Source: Coemansia sp. RSA 1804 (taxonomy: Eukaryota; Kickxellomycota; Kickxellomycetes; Kickxellales; Kickxellaceae). From it: DNA of 11,851 nt. Both the position numbers and the translations under genes were made by a program. Shown here one piece after another: positions 1 through 6,561 of this stretch (the stretch's first letter is position 1; each line of letters begins with the position of its first letter). Location: contig JANBTH010000745.1 of the NCBI GenBank assembly GCA_027578815.1, positions 1 to 11,851 of the forward strand. Direction: 5' to 3'. The notes under the pieces were generated by a model. That model saw only the letters and a list, made by a program, of their open reading frames with translations. It searched no databases and was not told the DNA's origin.

Positions 1-84
1 AAAGATGATAAACCTGCTGCGAAGAAGAGATGCATCCATTTAGCGCCTCTTCATGAAGCCAAAGGTAAAAGCGAGCAAGCATGA
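1..84 (+). CDS. Possible 3' end of a plus-strand gene cut by the window edge
   Basis: From the first base an open frame of 27 codons runs to a TGA at 82-84. It begins with a Lys/Asp/Ala-rich stretch (KDDKPAAKKR), which is plausible as a hydrophilic C-terminus. An AATAAA hexamer follows on the same strand at 227-232, about 143 bp after the stop, in a normal position for a fungal polyadenylation signal. These two observations are all the support there is. The fragment is too short to assign a family, and a 27-codon open frame at a window edge can easily arise by chance. If real, it could be a last exon. No function is proposed. Confidence 0.25.
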   Translation, partial: KDDKPAAKKRCIHLAPLHEAKGKSEQA

Positions 85-226
85 AAAAACGAAAAAAACA
101 GCCCAAGCCCCATCCATTTTTTCTGGTCTGAAGAAACACAAAACAAACCGACTTGAAGCTAATTACCCATCCATGCTGCTTCCGCTTTCGATTGGGTTTT
201 CTTTTTTTTTCTAAAGTGTTGGGGAG

Positions 227-232
227 AATAAA
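227..232 (+). terminator. Possible polyadenylation signal (AATAAA)
   Basis: A canonical AATAAA lies downstream of the putative plus-strand stop codon at 82-84 and after a T-rich stretch at about 196-212. Its position fits a 3' UTR of roughly 150-170 nt. A single hexamer is weak evidence. Confidence 0.25.
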
Positions 233-814
233 AAGGGGGAGATTTCTTATTCACGAGCATTGACATGAATATTTCAATATGAAGGCACAGCTAGATGTTC
301 TTGGCGGCTACCAAGAGAAAAAACAAATTGCTGTTGCGTCCAACTATCTCAATATTCTTGTCTCTGCTGATACATCAGCCAGGCTGCTATCTTAAAAAGA
401 AATCTTGATAGAAAGGTCTGTTCCTGCATCCCAATGCAATGATTGGTCCGAGTTTGTTGCTGGATGGGCCACAAAAGGAACTTGCCAAACTGTCGCGCCT
501 TGAGTTCTCCTATTTATTCACCTCCGCAAAAACAAGAAGGGTGGAAAAATGTCTGATTAACATGCATGACACGGCGTCGTAAGCATTTGTTTGTTTTTTC
601 ATGCGTTGTTTATATATCAGGTTTTTGCAAGGAAAGCTCAATGTCACAATCACGAAATGGACAGCAAAAAGGGAGAAAATTTGTGTAACTGGCTATTTTT
701 GGTCTCTTGGCATTCATGCACATGGCTGCTATCTCTTGGCGATATGCGACACTCCGCTCGCCCAGAGACAAACAATTACATAGTTTTTACTCACAAAACA
801 CTGCAAAAAGGGAC

Positions 815-818
815 AAAA
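815..818 (-). terminator. Pol III terminator of the tRNA-Ala gene
   Basis: On the minus strand, TTTT begins two bases after the discriminator base, which is a standard RNA polymerase III stop. A second run of five T residues follows at 805-809 and could act as a backup. Confidence 0.8.
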
Positions 819-819
819 G

Positions 820-891
820 TGGAGACTCGGGGGATCGATCCCCGGACCTCTCGCATGCAAAGCGAGCGTTCTACCACTGAACTAAATCCCC
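820..891 (-). tRNA. tRNA-Ala (anticodon UGC), intronless
   Basis: The minus strand folds into a complete 72-nt cloverleaf. It has a 7-bp acceptor stem (GGGGATT with AGTCTCC), a 4-bp D stem (GTTC/GAAC), a 5-bp anticodon stem (CTCGC/GCGAG) with loop TTTGCAT, and a 5-bp T stem (CGGGG/CCCCG). The anticodon TGC lies at 857-859. The third acceptor pair is G3:U70, the classic identity element read by alanyl-tRNA synthetase, and the discriminator base is A (820). The internal Pol III promoter is visible: A box at 874-884 (TAGTTCAGTGG) and B box at 831-841. The B box reads GGATCGA rather than GGTTCGA, so loop position 54 is A, a variant I recall from other eukaryotic tRNA-Ala genes. There is no intron, and CCA is not encoded, as expected for a nuclear eukaryotic tRNA. 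Confidence 0.97.
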
Positions 892-921
892 ATAGATGGC
901 TGATTACCGCCTAAACGACAA

Positions 922-943
922 ATTTCAATTTTTGATTTGAAAT
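922..943. repeat. Short inverted repeat upstream of the tRNA gene
   Basis: ATTTCAA (922-928) and TTGAAAT (937-943) are exact inverted copies separated by eight bases. They lie about 30-50 bp upstream of the tRNA gene in its direction of transcription. In sequence this AT-rich, a 7-bp inverted repeat may be chance. Confidence 0.35.
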
Positions 944-1291
944 GCTATACACTTTCTTACTATTTTTCCATTTAGCGCTTAAATTTAATATTGAAAATTT
1001 TAGTATGTATAACAATCATATTTATTAATTATTAAAAGGATGTTGACCAAGCTTGCAATAAAATATAGTTTAAAATTCAAATACAAAACGTAAAACAGGA
1101 ATGATAGAAGAAAGACAACCGGTGGCTACCAAGCATTCATTTTTATATCCATGCCTACACATTTTTTATTTTCTTATTACAGGACCCACACGAGACGCTC
1201 CTTTCCAACCATATGATGTTGCTTTCTGGGTATATATTTCTATTTCACAGTATGAAATATTAAGACATATTCGGTTTGCGTACAATATAAA

Positions 1292-1318
1292 TTAAATTGT
1301 GTAAGAGAAACAATTTAA
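1292..1318. repeat. Inverted repeat (9-bp perfect arms) in the AT-rich block
   Basis: TTAAATTGT (1292-1300) is repeated as its exact reverse complement ACAATTTAA (1310-1318), with a nine-base loop. It could form a weak hairpin. It is the longest perfect inverted repeat I noticed in the AT-rich block. No coding or terminator role can be assigned. Confidence 0.4.
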
Positions 1319-1654
1319 ATTCATTTATTCTGTGACTTGAAAAAGATTGTCATGGGAAAGGTTGACAAATGACTGCCACCGTGTTTCTGTTAAAAAATTA
1401 AAATACTTTCCTTTATTAGAAATGCAAGAAAAATGTTTAGAAGCCAGCCAAGCCAGTAAAAAAAGCTAATAGGCATATATGCAATACCATGTAGTATAAA
1501 CATGCCAATAAAACTGTCATATATTCTACTTGATTACCTTTACAGAACTACAAATGTTTACGCTCAACCAGTTGATGTTTTAAATCATTTAGTCTACTGA
1601 AAATTCCCATCTTCATATAGTGAAAAAAGAAAAGCTGGTATTACATATTTTTCT

Positions 1655-1804
1655 TTAATTTGGAAGTTCTCTAGTCTCTTCTTTTGCTTTCCTTTCCTGA
1701 TTTCTTTCCCTACCTTTCTTTTTATCTTTCGCTGCCTTTTCTCTTGCTTTGTCAGCTTTTATCTTATCCACATTAGTTGCAAATTTTGCTCCTTGTCCAG
1801 ACAT
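1655..1804 (-). CDS. Putative 49-residue lysine-rich small protein
   Basis: This is an ATG-to-TAA frame of 49 codons on the minus strand, lying alone inside the AT-rich block. The product begins MSGQGAKFATNVDKIKAD and ends in TRELPN. Between them it is almost wholly Lys, Arg, Glu, Asp and Ala, so it should be very hydrophilic and probably one long charged helix or disordered. The start context is AAAAATG (A at -3), and an in-frame stop lies two codons upstream. A TATATAA at 1880-1886 on the same strand would place transcription start around 1850, giving a short leader. The frame is purine-rich and less AT-rich than its surroundings. The composition loosely recalls small Lys-rich proteins such as the SERF/4F5 group, but no signature is present and I assign no family. 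It could instead be a chance frame in a polypurine tract, or an exon of something larger. Confidence 0.4.
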   Translation of the reverse strand: MSGQGAKFATNVDKIKADKAREKAAKDKKKGRERNQERKAKEETRELPN

Positions 1805-1879
1805 TTTTATTTATTGCTCTTCTTGCGTTTAGAAAAGTGGAATAGTGCTTACTAGAGATGTAAGATGAATGGTTTGGTA

Positions 1880-1886
1880 TTATATA
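1880..1886 (-). promoter_or_regulatory. Possible TATA box for the 49-residue ORF
   Basis: TATATAA on the minus strand lies 76-82 bp upstream of the ATG at 1804, an ordinary distance for a fungal Pol II promoter. TATA-like words are common in AT-rich DNA, so this is suggestive only. Confidence 0.25.
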
Positions 1887-2050
1887 GTTGAAACCAAAAG
1901 CGAAATAATGCAAAAGCAAATGTCTGTCTAATACCAGATGTATCCTTTTTATATTCTCTTTTTGTGCTTACTACGCTTAATATCCCAAACGCAAGGATAT
2001 GTTTAATCTGCCCACATAAACATATTGTTTTTTGGTTTATAATCACATAT

Positions 2051-2077
2051 TTCAAATTATATACGTATTTGAATACG
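2051..2077. repeat. Overlapping short inverted repeats
   Basis: TTCAAAT (2051-2057) pairs with ATTTGAA (2067-2073). Overlapping it, CGTATT (2064-2069) pairs with AATACG (2072-2077) across two bases. The two structures are mutually exclusive. The left arm extends to ATTTCAAAT (2049-2057), whose reverse complement ATTTGAAAT is also present at 935-943. Confidence 0.35.
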
Positions 2078-2403
2078 CATAGTTAACAAATTGCATGTTC
2101 ATTATGAAGTAAGGGAATACTTAATAAAATGCCAAATAGACGTTTTAATTAATTATATATTTCGTCATAGTTGCTTCAGAGTTTCCGGAAGGTGGCATAT
2201 TAATAGCGCGGAGTATAAGCCGATATCCTATGGACTTTAGAATCGGCAAATGTTCGGATATTGCTTTCTTAGAGCTCTTCTCTTTAAATCACGAGAAAAG
2301 ACAGCCCCAAAGAAAGAAACGAAGCGTATATAATAGAAAATATAGAGGAAAAAAGAAAGCTACATAGGAAGAAAAAAAGAAAAAGTAGACATGGAAAAGA
2401 GGA

Positions 2404-5400
2404 TCAATCTAGAGAAGTGCCAGTTGGCGAGGCCACAGGAGCCTTCTTAACTACCCGCTTCTTTGTCTTTTTCACCTTACGCGGACCCTTGTTAGATTCG
2501 TCAGCAACAGTTGCCACTGCTGGCTTCTTTTGGCGTTTCAGAGACGTCTGGCTCTCAGAACTCGTTGCATCGCTGGTATCAGCAATGTTTTGCTGGTCGG
2601 GAATTGGAGCAGGAGCAGCTGCATCAGGCAGTTCCGACTTTGTTGCCTCGGACCCTGGGGTATCGGCAACAACAGGTTCTGTCTTACTAGCCTTTGCTGG
2701 GAGAGGAGGAGATCTGACACGCGGTGCCTTGTCCTCCTCTGGCTTTGGAGTAATCTCAATAACACGCTCAGGCTTTTCATGCTGAACAACCAGCTCTGGA
2801 ACAGACAGTGAAACAGGTGGAACCTCGGTTTCAGGCTCAGACTCTGGTTCTTGAGGAACATGCTTGGAAACAGTGATCTGTTGTTTGGGCTTCGGGGCAG
2901 GGACATCCGTTTCAGGGGCCGCAACGCTTTCAAGCAAAGTAGAGCTAGATGCAGAGCCAGAATCGGAACTAGAATCATCCACAGCAGAGTCCATTGTTGA
3001 GGGACCCGCGCGTGTGCGTTCCTCAGCAAGCTCCCTCGATATGGATTTGCGCGCATCCTTCACCCAATTAAACGCTGACTTACGCATATCCTCATTAACC
3101 ATGACAGTAGCATCAGGAGCTGTGTATTGAAGATCGCTAACCGGCAGAACATCCTCAATAGACGATTGCTCCTGATCAGACACTTCTGGTACAGTTGTGG
3201 TCAAAGAGGCCATGTCTTCTTCGTCGGTTGAGGGTACCTGCGGAGGGGTTTCGACATCACTAGGCTTGTTGGGTGCCACGGGGAGTTCCGACGCAGCCTC
3301 TGGACCAAGCGTATTTTCAGCACGCGAATCCTCCGGCTTCTCAGAAGATGCCTTGGCAGGCTTGGCGCTTTCCTTGGTAGTTGTGGCATTGATAAGCTCT
3401 TCAGTGTCCATGACAACCGACGGGAAGGCCTCGAGGTTTTCAGTCACCTTCGTCGCAGACTTGACAAGCTCCTCATAGATGGACGCATTTTCTTTATCCA
3501 GTACAACACCGGCCATAGCCTCACGAGCATCATAGACAATTGACGCAGCTTCCTCTGCAACGATAGGAGCAACATCGGCATGTTCGCTCGTTTCGACAAC
3601 AACAGGTTCCTCGGTGTGTTCTTCAGGCGTGGATGCCTGTTCAGAGGTGGAGATCGAGGTCTCGCTTTCAGTTGTCTGCGACTCAGCAACAGAAGCAATG
3701 CTGTGAGTCTCGGGTATGACTGCCTTCTCTTCCTTGGCCGTTTCAATTTCGGGTACAAAAGTCTCCGTGGTTTCCGACAACGATTGTTGCACATGTTCAG
3801 CCGTCGATTCAATGGCTTCTGAGATACTAGATACAACAGAGGGCTCAACCGGGTTGTCCTGAGTATCCTCAACCAATGGCTCTGAGACCACGTCTTCCAC
3901 CCTGGATGCCACGCTGGTAAGCTTGTCGGCAACTGTTTCTTCAGCAGCACTCTCAGCCACCACCGCCTCCTCGGTAAGCTCAGATACCTCAGACATGACA
4001 GCGGATAATGCTTCTGTGGCAAACTCCACTGCTGGCTCAGCAACAGACTCGGCCACAGATTCAACGACCGACGCAGCCTCCTGAGCGTGCTCGGTCAGCG
4101 AAGCATACTCGAGCTCGGTGGTCTTTTCAGCGAAAGAATCAACGACAGATGCCACGGTCTCCTCAAACACCTCAGCAATGGACTTAACAAGAGGGGACGT
4201 GGTGGTATCGCTGACATCGGCTTCCAAGGTAGGCGTAGGCGTATCGGTGACTAGTTCGACAGTCTCTTGCACAACGCTAGCGACAGAAGCAACGTCCTGC
4301 GCAATGTTGCCAACAACAGACGTGGCCTCGCTGTACTGGTTGTAGGCAGTCTGCTCCATACGACTGCGGTAGGACGCAACGCCCTCCTTGGCAGAACCGA
4401 CAGCAGCACCCAGCCAGCCCCTAGCGACCTGCACCCACTGCCGAGCAGACCCGGATACTTTGCGCGCCATGTGCTGGATCTGACCATTATCCGTTGCCAG
4501 GGTGGTGGAGTCGGCAAACACGCGATCCTTGATGGTCCCAACAAAGCCAGAGTCCTTGCGTCTTGAATTGGCGGCTGCTTCTGCGCGAATACGGGCCACA
4601 ACGGCCGGATGTTCGTTGCCGGTGACAATGGTGTAGCACATAAAGTAGAGCTCCTCAACAAAGCCCTTTGCCACATCAATAGTTGAGTGTGTGGCTGATG
4701 CGATCCTGCTTGTCACGGCATGCACCTTGTCCCAGGGAACAACGCGATCAACGTGCGGCTTCAACGTCCGTGCGTAGGCGCTGTGGACGGGCGGACACAC
4801 GTTGCTCTTGAAAAAAGTGTAGACGTGGACGGTGACGCGCTTGGCATGCGGCACAATGTGCGTGGCAGCAAAGGAGCGCGACGCAGAGTAGCCGCTGACT
4901 GCACCGTCAGCAATGGCAGGGAGAATGCTGGTGCGCGTGTAGTCGACAGCAACCTTGGTGTAGCGGCACAGCGCGGGCTTCACCTGCGCGTTCCAGCGGG
5001 GGAGAACGTGGTTGGTGCAGAAGGGAACGATGTGGTCGTTGACTGCGCTGCGCCCAAACGGAACAACATACTCTTTGACGCCATAAACCGAGCGCTCAAG
5101 CACGCCTGACGCTACGGGGATCAGGAAGCGGTTGACTGCACCGCACACCGCGCCTTTGGCAGCATCCACCGATGGCTTTGCATGCGCAGTGTACAGCGCA
5201 CTGACAGTCTCAATGTGCGGTGCGGCAATACGATGAACCGTATCGCATGCAGGCTGGACGGCCTTCTTCAGCGCGGGTGCTGCAGTGTCGCTGACAAAAG
5301 ACTGCGCGCCGCTCACAACGGGGGCGCCGTGCTTCTCGTAGAAATGCACAAGATGCGCCCTGTACGCAGCGTCCACCCGGGCGCCGGTCTCGGTGCTAAC

Positions 5401-5815
5401 AATCATGTTGTATACAGGAGCAACCATTGCTTCGTGTACAAACGCCTCTGCCTGGCACACCGGGTGATTGGGCGATTTAGGGCAGGTGAACAGCGAGACA
5501 AACGCAACGTAGACCAGGAAAAGACGCCATAGCGTCCGCTTGATAAAGCCGCCGCTTCTGCGCTGCTACAGTTCAAGATGAAAAAAGATACACATGTACC
5601 AGACACAGACATAAGCAGTCCAGGTGGGTTGAGGGAAATAAAAAAACTTCATTGTAGATTAGCATCGGAACACAAAATAAGGGTAAACAATACTTGTGCT
5701 GTTGTTGTTTATCACAGCAGAAGAGCTGTAGGAATCAAAATAAAATATATATCTAAAGAATACTTACTGTTGGAGGAGTGCGCCGGGCGCCGTTGGGTCG
5801 ATATCCTCTGGCCAT
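2404..5815 (-). CDS. She10-like fungal membrane-anchored protein with a long acidic region (two exons)
   Basis: Exon 1 is 5768-5815 (ATG, 16 codons) and exon 2 is 2404-5565. The 202-nt intron starts GTAAGT and ends CTGTAG, and both junctions are phase 0. The joined product is about 1069 residues. Exon 2 has no in-frame ATG before the acceptor, so exon 1 is needed. Splicing gives a basic N-terminus (RPNGARR, QRRSGGFIKR), then a hydrophobic segment at about 27-43 (LFLVYVAFVSLF), then a CPx6VC cysteine pair, consistent with a signal anchor and a lumenal or extracellular body. Residues ~52-300 hold a dozen Pro-containing units (such as APHIETV, KPSVDAA, VPHAKRV, KPHVDRV), followed by a conserved-looking VEELYFMCYTIVTGNEHP at ~319-336. 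Residues ~430-1020 are acidic, low-complexity and rich in Glu, Val, Ser, Thr and Ala. The last ~45 are basic (VKKTKKRVVKK). The anchor, Cys pair and Pro-rich helical units resemble fungal She10/Osw7-type proteins (outer spore wall assembly in yeast), often mislabelled hoxa13 in fungal databases. I infer the family from pattern only; function is unproven. Confidence 0.8.
5566..5767 (-). other. Intron 1 of the She10-like gene
   Basis: The donor GTAAGT (5762-5767) is the fungal consensus and the acceptor is CTGTAG, ending at 5566. The intron is pyrimidine-rich near its 3' end and contains in-frame stops, so it cannot be read through. A second acceptor-like TACAG ending at 5726 would give a 42-nt intron. 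It leaves a frame that hits a TGA before exon 2 and is less likely to be the main site. Confidence 0.8.
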
Positions 5816-6561
5816 TTTTCTAGTATGTCAGGAACAAAAAAAGAAGAGAAAAAAGATATGGCAAGAATGCCAGAAACTCAAGCCCGATCTTGTTTACAAT
5901 ATTTTTGGGGAGAGTGATAGCCGAGGAATCAAAAGCTGAATAACCTCAACAACAGAAACGGGTAAAGAAGCTCCTTCCACGCCAGTACAGTTCCAGAAAA
6001 GGAAAGGAATGAGCGAAATGAAGATTGGCAAACGGATGAATGAAAAGCCAAAGACGACGCGTAGAGTCAAATATGAGAGACACGCGTTCTTTTGTCGTTT
6101 TGGATGCACAGAAAGACTGAGACCACGATGGAAGAAACCGCAGACGAGTACTTTTTTCCACAGCGTGCTGCCTTTCTGGTGAGCAAGAGGCAAAAGAGGG
6201 GAAAAAGAAGAAAAAGAGGCTAAAAGAGTAATAGAGTAAAAATTGTGAAGAAAAAAGTGAATAAAAAAGTAGGGAGAATGGAAAATGCCGTTTCTCAACT
6301 GCAACCACAAAAAAGAGGGAGGAAAAAAATCACAAAAACCTCGTTTGGGCTGGCCGGGAAAGAATGCGCTGGCAGAATCCCAAAGGTCTGATGGGCAGCA
6401 GCAAAAGTTGCTGTTGCTGTTGCTGTTGATGATGATGCTGTTGATGGCGTAATGATGAGAGAGGAGCTTGATTTGCGGTGGGCTGAGGTGGTAGATAAAA
6501 AAAGAGCATTATTTCTGACAGCATAGCAGCAAGCAGGAAGCATAAAAGTGTATTCTTCTCC
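5816..6561 (-). promoter_or_regulatory. Intergenic region: trailer of the transporter and pyrimidine-rich leader of the She10-like gene
   Basis: No gene is supported here. Read on the minus strand, the region first holds the 3' trailer of the transporter gene, then a long C/T-rich stretch (about 5820-6350, with many runs of T and TTC/CTT) ending at the ATG of the She10-like gene in the context AAAAATGG. Such pyrimidine tracts are typical of fungal promoters and leaders. A CAG/CAA and CAT trinucleotide-repeat patch lies at about 6398-6446. No clear TATA box was found. Open frames of 80-138 codons on the minus strand here have low-complexity Phe/Ser/Leu-rich products expected from a pyrimidine tract and are not called. 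Confidence 0.5.
6398..6446. repeat. Imperfect trinucleotide microsatellite
   Basis: The plus strand carries cagcagcaaaagttgctg, then (ttgctg) units, then (atg) units, that is, CAA/CAG and CAT repeats on the minus strand. It sits in non-coding sequence between the transporter and the She10-like gene. It may vary in length between strains. Confidence 0.7.

Larger units (their letters stand above)
85..819. other. Intergenic region between the left edge and the tRNA gene
   Basis: No protein gene can be supported in these 735 bases. The stretch has moderate GC content and homopolymer A and T tracts. It has one short ATG-initiated frame at 279-395 (38 codons), which I do not call. A CCAAT at 431-435 faces an ATTGG at 442-446, giving an inverted pair of CCAAT boxes six bases apart. 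That could be a binding site for a HAP/NF-Y-type factor, but no start codon nearby can be tied to it. Longer open frames that run from about 591 across the tRNA gene are not credible as coding. Confidence 0.5.
892..1654. other. AT-rich intergenic block, tRNA-proximal part
   Basis: This stretch is much richer in A and T than the other spacers in the window and carries many short A/T runs. No protein gene is supported. The longest ATG frame (1101-1295 on the plus strand, 64 codons) contains a local GC-rich island at about 1181-1230 flanked by splice-like signals. I found no recognisable protein in it. Short inverted repeats occur at 922-943 and 1292-1318. No target-site duplication, long terminal repeat or transposase remnant was found by eye. 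Confidence 0.5.
1805..2403. other. AT-rich intergenic block and 3' trailer of the She10-like gene
   Basis: This stretch holds the minus-strand trailer of the large gene ending at 2404 and the possible promoter of the small ORF at 1655-1804. A TATATA-like element (about 2325-2335, minus strand) could serve as a polyadenylation efficiency element; no AATAAA is obvious within the first ~250 bases. Overlapping short inverted repeats occur at 2051-2077. A 67-codon frame at 1852-2055 starts only with TTG and shows no protein-like features. The part nearest 2404 is A/G-rich on the plus strand. Confidence 0.5.

Noticed and set aside
279..395. A 38-codon ATG frame (MKAQLDVLGGYQEKK...)
   Set aside because: The composition is protein-like, but the frame is short, has a stop just upstream, lacks promoter or splice support and matches no known protein.
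591..914. A 107-codon plus-strand frame overlapping the tRNA
   Set aside because: It starts at a non-ATG codon and runs antisense through a complete tRNA gene, so its C-terminal third is just tRNA sequence.
1852..2055. A 67-codon minus-strand frame upstream of the small Lys-rich ORF
   Set aside because: It begins only at TTG, has no protein-like features and overlaps the candidate promoter of the small ORF.
6452..6515. Possible C/D box snoRNA (ATGATGA then CTGA on the plus strand)
   Set aside because: The boxes are about 55 bases apart, but the flanks do not form a terminal stem and no clear internal C'/D' pair was seen.
5894..6543. Minus-strand frames of 80-138 codons rich in Phe, Ser and Leu
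   Set aside because: They arise from a pyrimidine-rich leader and trailer region; overlapping frames look equally plausible and none shows a domain.
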